Assembly (NCBI GenBank): GCA_026936335.1
Contig: JAPMXV010000001.1
Coordinates: 310,001 to 374,000 of the forward strand
DNA length: 64,000 nt
Direction: 5' to 3'
From: Mantamonas sphyraenae
Lineage: Eukaryota > CRuMs > Mantamonadidae
Shown: positions 29,599 to 39,206 of the stretch, piece after piece
Layout: each line of letters begins with the position of its first letter
How positions within the stretch are numbered: position 1 is the first letter of the stretch
The notes under the pieces: generated by a model
Seen by the model: only the letters and a program-made list of their open reading frames with translations
The model's database searches: none
What the model was told of the DNA's origin: nothing
Translations under genes and position numbers: made by a program

Positions 29599-31815
29599 CT
29601 ACTCCTGGAAAGCAAACGGAACTTGACCAAAGTTCAACGACACCACAGCTTGGTGATCCATGAGACCCACAGTCGGGTAGAGGACGACGCCGTGGCTCCT
29701 CAACAGCGCCGTCTCGTCATCCCGACCCCCATACATCCCATCGGTCCACTCACGCATGCTTTCCTTGTCCGGAAGCCTGCAGGGCACGTCAGAGAACGCC
29801 ACACCCAACATTTCTCCGTTCCGTGTGAAGAAAATTTCGCGACGGGCGAAATCCAGTCCGCAGCCAATCACGTCGTTGCACTCAAAGCTGGGTCCCCAGG
29901 CCACGCCAGATCCGTTCTCAAAGCTGTATCCATAGTCTCCGTGGTATCCGTACGAGGCTGCGTTGGCCCAGCCCGGATGCGTGTCCACCATTCCCTTGGC
30001 AGCAAGGCCCACCGCAATCGATCCCTGTCGCCCCATGCTGTGGATGCACACCTCAAAGTACCCGACATGGTGCTTTCGTGCCAAACTCACGTTCTGTGCA
30101 ACATGTGGCAGACACCCAACCAGCCGCACCACAGGGCCTTCGGGCACAAGCGCTGCCGGCAGAAGCGGCTGCTTGGACTGCACCGCCCCCACATACACCT
30201 CATGCACGCCTCCCCTATTCCGCTGACTGGGGATCGTAGGGCTGGCTTTCCAATACACGGCGCGAGCGTAGCGCACACGCCGCCCGTCCACGCTCAGCTG
30301 CACGATTCCTTTGCTGCACGCGTTGCTGCAAAGCGTGTTGCCCGCGTTGCGCTTCCATCGCATGCGCGTCTTCCACAACACTTGCGCACACCCTTCAATC
30401 ACATTACTTGGGTGCACCATGCTCTGCGACCCCACCTCTTGCACAACTTCATGCAGGCTGGACTCTCGCAGCTCGTCCATGCTCTCAATACTGCTGCTGT
30501 GCATGCCCATCAGCGCTTCTGCGTCCACGTGACTACCTCCTGACCGCTCCATCATCCCCATCCACTCCATCGGGTTCCGTTCCATCGTTGCGCTCAGTTG
30601 CAGAATCCTTTCCACCGTCGCATCGTCCTCCGCAGACACCTCGGACGCAGGCATGAGGTCCAGAACCTGCTCCAGCATTCTGCAGTTCCATAGCCATGTG
30701 GATTCGCACCATCCATGCCATTCTCGTGATACCCACGCCGCCTGGGCTAGATCTTTGCGCGGCAGCTGCCGCATGATCGTCAAACACAGCTCCACCGGAA
30801 GCATATCAAACGGATTCTTGTCTTCTGTGCGCTCTTTGTCGTGTCCGTTTCGTCTGTGTGTGCGTCGTTGACGTCCTCCACTCCGTCGGCGTTCAGCAGG
30901 CGAGGACGACGACGACGTCGACGACGTTGTGTCCCCCACCACCCCATCTTCAACTGATGGCTCCTCCTCCTCCTCCTCGGATGCGTTCCATTCACTATCG
31001 CTGTCGCTGGAAGACGCACCCTCACTGGGACTGTCCCCCGTTGGCTGACGACGACGTGTTTGGCGCGTGCGTCCTTGCCCCCCCGTGCGCAACACGTGGT
31101 CGTTCACAGCCACCACTCCCACATACACCTTTCTTGCATGCAGGCCTCCGGATGCGCCACCCACAACCGACCCAATGGCGCCCACATGTCGCACACGTCG
31201 CGCAGAGCGCAAGTCGTCCCGTTTCCTCGTGCACTACCCTTGTCTGACATCACATCAACCTCCAACACATCCATACCATGCGATGTTGATCCACGTCCAC
31301 TGCTGCTATGTACACTCTCTCCCCTTCCTGTCATCTTGTCCTCCTGACCCATTGCCAAACCGCGCACCCTTTGCTCGCCTCCTCCTCGCCTCCAGCCGAA
31401 CAGATGCGCCCCCTTCAGACGCCCCCTTCTCTCGCCCGTGTCTGCTACTTGCGTTCAGTGTGCGACGCTGCTGTCGCTGGCCCAGCAACGAGCGCTGAAG
31501 GTGCAGGCGCGGATTCGACGACGAAAGTCCACTTTCACGACGTCGTCCACTCCTGCTGCTCGTAATCTGAGAATGACTGCGCAGCACCTGGTCCACCTCC
31601 TCCTGCGAAGCATACCCGCTCCGTGGGCTGTCGGACAAACGTCGCTGCGAGGGCGAGCGCACAGCGCCCGTTTTGCAGCGAAACGGCGACAACGGCGGAA
31701 GCAGTCCGCCAGGGCTCGACTCCTCCCCGCCCTTTGCCTTGTCCATGGGTGTGATGATCAACGGCAGATGGTCCTCCTGCCCGTCCTCCCCGAGCTTCCC
31801 CAGCCTTGACGACAT
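29599..31815 (-). CDS. F-box and SPRY domain protein; 5' splice structure unresolved
   Basis: The main exon (29599 to about 31240) has an acidic/Ser-rich region, an F-box (FDMLPVELCLTIMRQLPRKDL, then WVSREWHGWCESTWLW), a variable middle, and a RanBPM-type SPRY domain. SPRY landmarks are GYFEVCI, SYGYHGDYGYSFENGSG, NDVIGCGLDF, FTRNGEMLGVAFSD and LYPTVGL. F-box proteins recruit substrates to SCF ubiquitin ligases; SPRY would be the substrate reader. An upstream frame from ATG 31815 (MSSRLGKLGEDG) to about 31308 is Ser/Arg-rich and probably its first exon. It is in the same frame as the main exon, but stops near 31306 and 31235 lie between, so an intron of unresolved boundaries is inferred. If unlinked, 31308-31815 is a separate hypothetical gene. 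Confidence 0.65.
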
Positions 31816-31860
31816 TTTGGTCACCTATGCGCGCGCCAAGGCAAACCGAAAACCTCCCGC

Positions 31861-32854
31861 ATGGCTCGCAATCTGGTTGAGTCGCAGTTGCGGACGCTCA
31901 AACAAAACTTTGTCATCACCGAAGAGGATGCCAACAGGCTGTCCGACGTGGGTCTTGCGAAGGACAAGCTCACCATGGGTCTGTGGAAACGTGAGTTGCG
32001 AGCGGCAAAGACCTTTGCGGTTGCCACTCAATCGTATCGCACGTGCATGTTTACTGTCCTGCCGCTGTTCCGCTGTTTCTCACCCCCCACCACCACCCAC
32101 CCACACCCACACTCTGTCCTCCTCCCACGGCTCACCCACTCGCAGTCAACGAGTTTGTCGAGCAAAGTTACGACAAACGCTTCAACGCCGAAGGCAAGAT
32201 GGAACTCATCAAGCAGATCCAGTTCAGCGAAGCCAAGACCGTGCGCAAACTCGACACAAAGTTTGTGTTTGCCGACAAGGTCGATGTACAGACAAGCGCT
32301 TTCCCAAAAGAATGGGACTATTCGTCCAGCGCCACGGTGTCGCAATGCCGCAAGTACGTGGTTTGCCCTCTGTCGGTGTTGTTTCTGCTCCTTCCTCTCG
32401 TTGCAATCCATGCCCACTCACACCCGTCCTGTCCGCAGGTACGCTCGCGAACGTGCCCGAGCCCTCGAGCTGGAAGAACAGGTGCGCGAAAGCACACGCT
32501 CCCAACAGCAGCTGAAGGTATGCAGGCGCGGGTGAGGACGCGCAAAATCCTCCTATTCCCCTTTGGCATGTGTGTTTGTCCCCCGTCTGACCCGAAACAC
32601 ACGTCCACACAGAGCCTGTGGGAGCTGACACGTGCCGTGTCGCCCGAGCGAATTGGCGCCAACTCGGAAACCACAGCCGCTCTGGCCGAGCTTGGCAAGT
32701 GGCAGCAAAAGCTGCAGGAATCAAAGACAAGCAACCAGAGCTGCTGGATGCCAAGCGCAAGGAGCGTGACGAGGACGACAATTCTGTCTGGAGGGGCCAC
32801 GAACAGATCGTCAACTTTTTCAAACGCCAGCGCGTGGCCAACGACGCCGAATGA
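31861..32854 (+). CDS. Conserved-looking coiled-coil protein, unrecognised; one frame break
   Basis: I do not recognise the family. Four exons: 31861-31990, 32146-32353, 32439-32517 and 32613-32854 (introns 155, 85 and 95 nt; donors GTGAGT, GTACGT, GTATGC; acceptors CGCAG, CGCAG, CACAG), all in phase. The ~211-residue product is helical and charged, with a hydrophobic-patterned middle (FVEQSYDKRF, MELIKQIQF, KFVFADKVDV, FPKEWDY) and a coiled-coil segment (YARERARALELEEQV). In exon 4 the frame must shift by one base (one base short) at about 32718-32721. It then continues as KDKQPELLDAKRKERDEDD and ends VNFFKRQRVANDAE. Its stop is 29 bp from the convergent Slo gene's stop; the start is 45 bp from the divergent F-box gene. 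Confidence 0.6.
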
Positions 32855-32883
32855 AGACACACGACACACACAGTGTGCATTGT

Positions 32884-35800
32884 TTACCTTGTGGAGTCCC
32901 GCTGTCCTGCTCCCTCCTCCTCTTCTTCCTCCTCGCCGGCCCCCTGCGAGTCATTCTCCGACGAAAGAGCACGGTCGAGCTCGGCCACCGCCACACCTGC
33001 GTCATTGCGCATCATCACACGCGGCACACGTCCCTTGTTCCCTCCCGATGCCTCTTCCTGCAGCAGAGGGCTCTTCTGCTCCTTTTCCTTCTCCGCCTCG
33101 CTCATGCTGGCGCCAATGGAACGAGAACCACGAAGGCTCTCCAGCTCAATCATCTCGGCATCGCTTGTGGAACGCGAGCCACGCTTCTTTCCCCGCCCGG
33201 TGTTGCTCCCTCCCTTTTTCTCCTTTGTGGTCTGCACAGAGCCACCTGTGTCCCTTCGGCTCAGCTGGACGCGGTCCAACGTGGTCCCGCCTCGTCCACG
33301 AGTCGGCGGCCGCAGCTCCTCCAATTCGGGTTTGCGACGTGCAAGAACAATCAGTTTGTCGCCTGGTGCCACCACAATGCGCTTGCGTGGCTTGGTATAC
33401 ACGTACGGGTACGGGTTGTGGCCTATGTCCTGCGTTTTCGCTCCAAACGCAGACGCTGCGCGAGCCCCGGGCGTCTCCTCATCATCCTCGTCCTCCTCGG
33501 GGGGCCCTTGCGTCGCGACGAGCCCACACGGTACAATGCCAAAGGCACGCACGGCGGCTGCAGTGTACACATGTGCATAAACAGATCCATGTAGTAGCGG
33601 CCGAAAAACTCGCGCGGGATGTCCACCTGGAACACGTGCGACTGAGCACGCACCACGTTCATCTGCGTGTTCTCCACGTTGAATCCGGCTGCTGTGCCAC
33701 GTCCCAGCATGCTGTTCATGTAGGACTGCTCCAGCGTGTCCTCTGTGCCAATGAGCAGACTGAGGATGTTGATGAGGTACTTGTTGAAGTACGACTGCAC
33801 CAGCACTGCACTCAGAGAGCTGGACGAGAAGCCACGCCCACACGCAAAACTCGGCGTGTTGTAGTATTCGTCGTCTGTGCTGTTCTTCATGAACTGCATG
33901 TTCGAGTTGTGGATCATGTCTGTGATGACAAAGATGCGACCGCCGCTCAGTTCCTCGATGTCGCGTGACACAACAATCGAGTCCCAATCCTGCAGCTGCG
34001 GCTCCGTCATCGAGCGGTTCTTGGGGTTGGACAGCACAATCACGTGGCTGCACTGTGTGATGCGCACACGATACAAGTCCGAACGTACAAGCGGCGATCC
34101 ACGCACGTAGTACACGCCCGGGAACCTACAAATGTCCTCCCACTGTGCTTCTGTGGGCGGTTCGTCGTGCAGCACCACCACAGGCAGATACTCGTCCAGG
34201 TAGTCGGCACGCAGCGGCCGGATCAAGTGCACCAGATCTTCCACGGACCCAAACACAAGCACATGGTTTTGCAGCAGGTCGTCCACGTCATCCTCGTAGT
34301 CTTCAATCGCCAGAAGGTGGGCACGTGATGTTCCTCCGCCAGCTGCATGTTGTGCTGCGCGTGCAAAGCTGCCCTTGTTCAGCGACAGCTCGCGCAAGCG
34401 CTCCTCCTCGTCCTCGTCCTCCGGCGTTTGCTGCAAGCCCATTCCATCCAACTCTCCATCCACTGATTCCTCCACCATCACATCCACCATGTCCAGATCG
34501 CTCATCTCCTCCTGGTTGATCAGCGGCGACGGGGCACTGACAATGGTGAGAGTGGCGTCGCGCACAAGCGAGCGGGCGCGTGGAAGGGAAATCACGCGTG
34601 TCGCGTGACCCAGCTGCTGTTTGAAACTGATGGCCTCTGCAATCTCTGCCGCGTACGTCAGACTGCTCTTGCGTCGCGACGACGTGTCCTCTTCCTCCCC
34701 TTCGGCCAACATCGACCGGCGGCTGCTGTTAACCTTGGGCGAACCTTTGGACGAACGCTTCATGCCGGTCGGGTTGACGCTCATGGAGCGGGAGATTGAA
34801 GGGCGATGCGACTTTGGCGCATCCAGCATGCGCTGCACATCCTCCTCGGTGTCCATCGCGGCCGAGGCTGCAGCTCCTCGCTGTGGCTCCTCCGAGTGCA
34901 TCATCTCGCTGGACGACGAGTCGTCCTGAGATTGCGTGATGCGCTTGAGGACAGCGCGTGCGCCAGCGCCACGCCGATCCAGCCCAAACGACGAAATCAT
35001 TTCCTCGGTGATGCTGTGCAGCTGCTGGGCAGCCACATCGTCTGCACAAATCACATACAGGGTGTCAAAGGGCTTGAGACGCCAGCCAACGGGATTCAGC
35101 ACGACGTGACGGGTGGTGGCTCCGGTGAGGTGGGCTGTGCTGGACACAATACGAGACTTGCGCTGGTTGGGACGGCGAAAGTCGCTTTCGACGCCAATGA
35201 TGATGATGTCAAAGTAGTGGTAGGCCAGCTCGAGCAGGTCGTGAAACATGATGCCTGCGAGCTGCCTGGGCAAGTTGGTGATGTACAGCTCGTTGCCCTG
35301 CGCCGTCCTCGTACTCGCGCAGCCAGGTGGGCCGTTCTTTGGCGGCATTGAGGGCGTCCAAGTGGTCGTCAAACACAGTGGAAGCCGACAGGACGTCTGT
35401 GGCCGAGGCGCCGTTGAAGACGTCGTCGGCAAAGTTGTCTGCCTCTGCAGTGCGCAACAGGTTTGCAATGAGAGTGGTGAAGCCATGGCACGTGACGGAA
35501 TGGGCCATGATGGCCAGCTTGGCCTCTTGCACGCAAAGCAAGTGGTCGACGTGTTCGAGGATTTGGTGCATGGTCTTGCGTGAGCCCAACAGCAGGCCGT
35601 GTACGGGTGCTTTGCAGACGTTCTTGAAAGCCATGGCACGGAACATGGTGGCAGCGTCTTCTTGTTTGATGCTGCTTGCGTGGCGGTCGCTGAGAAGGAA
35701 GCAGCCGCTTGCGTTTGCTGCGTCGACGCTCTCGAGATCCTTTCGCAGAAGGGCTGAGCCAATGATATAGCTGACACGGCGGCCGTAGCGAGAGTCGAGG

Positions 35801-37528
35801 AGGAGACGACGCAAGGAAGCGTTGGGCTCGACGGGGGCGAGAAAGACGACTTCGGTTTCTTCGGTTTCTGCACCGTGGTCTTCGTGATAGAACTCGCGCA
35901 GAAAGCGGTAGGCTGTGGAGTAGGTGATGTCACCACAGACGAGCACGTGTTGCGTGCCTGGCTGTGGGGTGTACGCCTTACGGAAGGCAGTGTCTGTGGT
36001 ACTGAGCTGCCACAGTTCGCTGGTCTGCTGTGGGATGACCACAAAGAAGAAGCAGATAAAGACCATGGTGATGACCTTGCCCAGCTCTGTTTCTGGCGTG
36101 ATGTCACCATATCCTACTGTGGTGACGGTCTGTGCGGAAGAGGGGGGGGCACGGCGGGCAAAAGTGATCAACAATATCCCGGATGTGAGCACACGAAAAG
36201 TGACCTGATGGGGGGCTGGCGTGGATGGGCAGCGACACGTGTGTGCAAGGCGATGGTGGTGGCGCGCACAAGATGGGGGCGAGAGTGGCAGAGAGCGGGC
36301 CACGATGGGCTCGTGGGAAGGGCCATGGGGGCGCTGGGTCGGCGAAAGGGGCGGGAAGCGGCGAAAGACCAAAACTGGGAAAGGCAAAAACGTACGACGA
36401 CGAGGAAATAGAGGGAGTCGAGAAAGGTAAGACGGCCATCGTCGCCTCGGCCAAGGCTGTTCTCCACGGTCTGGATGATTCCGGTGGCGCAGAACACAAC
36501 GCAGATGATGGTCAGGATAAGCTTGAGCATTTGCAGCTTGATGTGAGCCTGGGAGCCAGAGCCGATGCCGACTGGAGTCAGAGGAGGATGGCCAGGAAGT
36601 GGAAGTAGAGCAGGTGTCAATGAGTGGGGGCGGGGAACAGGCGGTGTGAGCAGGAGGTGGGCGAGGAAGAAGCGGGAGAGATGCGGGACAAAAGACATAC
36701 GGTCGCCGGCAAAGTCAAAGATGCGGTACATGCGGAAGACTCGGACAACCTGTGTAGCGGGAGGGAGTGCAGACGGAGTGAGAACACGGCGGAAACGGGG
36801 TGGGAGCGGTGTGGGACAATGGAAGCGCGGGTAAATGGGTCAAAGGGGGACTGGAAAGGGCGAGGCTGAGAACGAACGCGCAGGAAGCCCAGATTGTTCG
36901 TGGAGCCCGTGACGGCGAGGGTGATGAGGCTGGGCAGCCACGAAGCGAGATCCACAATGGTGATGAGTTCAAGCATGTACTGCTTGCGGTTGTTGGCAAT
37001 GTACACGTGTGTAAGGTAGTCGATCATGAAAATGACGGCGAGGGTGACGTCCATGGCAAAGAACCAGGATGGTTGCTCGGTCTGGTACGTGGAGAAGACG
37101 TAGAGGATGACCGAAGCCAACGAGAGGAAAAGTTGGAAGGCGTCCTGCAGGTGGGTGGATGGGAGGGCGGGAAGGGTTGTCAGGTGAGGAGAAGGGGTCG
37201 GCAGAGAGGTGTACGAAGGTGTGTTTTTGCGAGGCCGCAAACTCACCAGCACGCGGCCGACTTTGGTTTTGACCAGGACGTAGCCGAGCCTCTCACGGAA
37301 GGAGATTTCCTCACGGCCCTTCTTGGAAAGGTCAGCCAGCGGGTCCATGGCCGTCAGGTCGATGTGAGTCATCGAGCGAGGGCGCTCGAGTCGAGCCATG
37401 TTTGTGGGGTCAGGGTGGCCGCAGGAGCGCAAGAGCTGCGCATGCATGGACTGAAAGGCCTCCGGAAGCAGACACACGATCCAAGCGTGGGTGGGATCAA
37501 CTTGGACAGCGCGGGTCGATGCAGCCAT
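32884..37528 (-). CDS. Slo/BK-type potassium channel alpha subunit; two frame breaks
   Basis: Five exons: 37247-37528, 36878-37144, 36701-36749, 36396-36571 and 32884-36129, about 1,340 residues. S1-S3 lie in exon 2 and S4 (FLRVVRVFRMYRIF, four Arg) spans exons 2-3. S5 and the pore follow, with filter TVGYGD just after the last intron. The cytosolic gating ring has RCK1 (HVLVCGDITYSTAYRFL, EVVFLAPVEPN, IIGSALLRKDLE) and RCK2 (HVLVFGSVEDLVHLI, LPVVVLHDEP, VYYVRGSPLVRSDL). The segment before PSFACG, where animal BK has the Asp-rich calcium bowl, holds only STDDEYYNT. Two frame breaks occur: about 35300-35307 (one base long) and 33566-33568 (one base short). On both sides the translation matches Slo order. 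Expected role: voltage- and possibly calcium-gated K+ efflux at the plasma membrane. Confidence 0.85.
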
Positions 37529-37535
37529 TTTCGGG
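37529..37535. promoter_or_regulatory. Seven-base spacer between divergent Slo and SIN1-like start codons
   Basis: The two ATG codons are 7 bp apart (TTCGGGA between them). Both transcripts must begin inside the neighbour's coding region, so each 5' untranslated region is antisense to the other gene, unless one true start lies downstream. Confidence 0.7.
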
Positions 37536-39167
37536 ATGACAACAATCCACCTATCGCGCAACGAGAACAACGAGGACATCGTCGACGAGGAGGAGCGAGA
37601 GGAGGCAAGCGATGAGGTGGATGAGTACGGACAGGGAGAGGAGATTGAGGAGGAAGAAGAGGAAGAAGAGGAAGAAGAGGAATGGCGTGCGTCCATCGCA
37701 GACGCGGTGTTTGTTCGCGCTCTGCATGAGCCCACTCCAGGGAACAGTGTGCCACCAGTGAGAGGAGATGTTGGTGGAAGCAACCAACGGAAACAAGGGC
37801 AACGTGGGCGAACGGGCCGACGAAAGGCCCGCAGTGCCAAGCAATTCTTGGCGGAAGAGGACGACGAGGGAATCCGCTCGGTTTCCAAATCCGACCGATC
37901 GGATGTGAAAGAAGAGTTTGAGAAGGAGAAAGTTGGTGAGGCAGATGAAGGGGAAGATAGTGGCGAGGAAACGGGATGGAGCGACGAGGAAGAGGACGAG
38001 GAGGCGGAGGAGAGCGAGGAAGAAGAGGCAGTAAGCATCCAAAAAGACGACTGGGCGAGGCGACAACAGAAACAGATGCAGGAACGGGACAAGGCTGCAG
38101 GAGTGGTGCGTGGGGAACCAGTGCGTGAGTGGAGGTCTCGCTCACGATCGCGATCCAAGTCGAGGTCGCGGTCACGGTCTCGGTCTCAGTCGCGGTCGCG
38201 GTCACGTTCGCGGTCGCGAGGACGACGCAGCAAGCGTATTGCGCAGGAGGAGGACGACGCAGCACTGTTGGAAGGAATTGGGAACGGTAGGCAGAGCACG
38301 CGGCACCTGTCGCTCCTGTCGCGAGAGATCCGGCGAGCTGAGGAGAAGCGCAAGCAGCGGATGGACTTTTCGCGATACTGGAACGACACGGAGGGTCCCA
38401 ACACAGCCATGGGGATGCGAAACAGTGGGATGAGTGGGATGGGAGGTGGAAGACGCAGCATGGACAGCCATCGAGGACGGTATGGGCGGCGCAGAGGAGA
38501 TCAGCAGACAGAGATGGAGGAGGAGGATCTGGCGGCGCTGGCGGCTGAAATGGGCATGACGGTGGCAGGGTCAGATGCACAAAGCAGCACAGGCACAGGG
38601 GAGCAGAGGGTGAGTTCTCAACAAGGGCAGGGTCAGGAGCGAGACGAGGAAGTGTCTAGCAGCAGCAGCAGCAAGTCGAGACGCAAGAGCAAAGGAAAAC
38701 GCACACGCAGTGTGCCTGACCTGAAGAAGCATTTCCGAGCGATGCAGCTGCTGCGTGAGGAGGACGAGGGCGAGTCGATGATGGTCAAGGTATTCATCGC
38801 GTTTGACTTGTCGCACGCACCGATCCGCGTCGCATGCAAGGGGAAGCTGCACAACGTGGAGTGGGTCATTGCCAAGGTGTTGCACGACTACGAAAAGGGC
38901 ACGGGCGAAACACTGGACACGTCTGTGGACAACTTTCATTTGTGCTTCGCGGACGCAAGCGGCTACCCGTGCTCGTCGCCGCTGGACCGTGCCGCGTCGT
39001 CACGCATCCTGGCGGACGAGTACATCACTTTGATTTTCATCGAGCAAGAGAATGGCAACAGCGGTTCATCGCTGTCGTCATCCGATGACGATGGAGGCTT
39101 CGTTGTGCACAGCAAGGGCGGCCTGAAGAGCAAACTGAAGAGACTGTGGCGCCGCGGTGGGTCGTGA
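37536..39167 (+). CDS. SIN1/AVO1-like protein with a C-terminal CRIM-like domain (TORC2 candidate)
   Basis: Single exon, 543 residues, starting 7 bp from the divergent Slo start. Residues 1-190 are extremely acidic (long Glu/Asp runs). A 30-residue Arg-Ser dipeptide tract follows (nt 38131-38220), then a basic helix (LSREIRRAEEKRKQRMDFSRYW). Residues about 416-506 form a compact domain whose spacing fits the CRIM domain of SIN1/AVO1, the substrate-binding part of TORC2. The matching features are a leading VKVFIAFDL strand, VEWVIAKVLHDYEKG, VDNFHLCFADASG, SPLDRAAS and ITLIFIE. The RBD and PH domains of animal SIN1 are absent; the protein ends in a basic Ser tail. Assignment is by pattern and spacing only; an unrelated ubiquitin-like or RA-type domain is the alternative. 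Confidence 0.5.
   Translation: MTTIHLSRNENNEDIVDEEEREEASDEVDEYGQGEEIEEEEEEEEEEEEWRASIADAVFVRALHEPTPGNSVPPVRGDVGGSNQRKQGQRGRTGRRKARSAKQFLAEEDDEGIRSVSKSDRSDVKEEFEKEKVGEADEGEDSGEETGWSDEEEDEEAEESEEEEAVSIQKDDWARRQQKQMQERDKAAGVVRGEPVREWRSRSRSRSKSRSRSRSRSQSRSRSRSRSRGRRSKRIAQEEDDAALLEGIGNGRQSTRHLSLLSREIRRAEEKRKQRMDFSRYWNDTEGPNTAMGMRNSGMSGMGGGRRSMDSHRGRYGRRRGDQQTEMEEEDLAALAAEMGMTVAGSDAQSSTGTGEQRVSSQQGQGQERDEEVSSSSSSKSRRKSKGKRTRSVPDLKKHFRAMQLLREEDEGESMMVKVFIAFDLSHAPIRVACKGKLHNVEWVIAKVLHDYEKGTGETLDTSVDNFHLCFADASGYPCSSPLDRAASSRILADEYITLIFIEQENGNSGSSLSSSDDDGGFVVHSKGGLKSKLKRLWRRGGS
38131..38220 (+). repeat. Arg-Ser dipeptide tract in the SIN1-like gene
   Basis: Degenerate six-base repeats (TCGCGG/TCACGG and similar) encode alternating Arg and Ser, with a few Lys or Gln substitutions, over about 30 residues. 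RS tracts are typical of splicing factors and unusual beside a CRIM-like domain. Confidence 0.85.
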
Positions 39168-39206
39168 TGGCGTGACTCTGCACTGTGAACACGCGCGGTG
39201 CGTTGG

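Noticed and set aside
32043-33968. A 641-codon plus-strand frame spanning two genes
   Set aside because: It joins exon 2 of the coiled-coil gene to antisense of the Slo channel through introns. Only 32146-32353 of it is coding.
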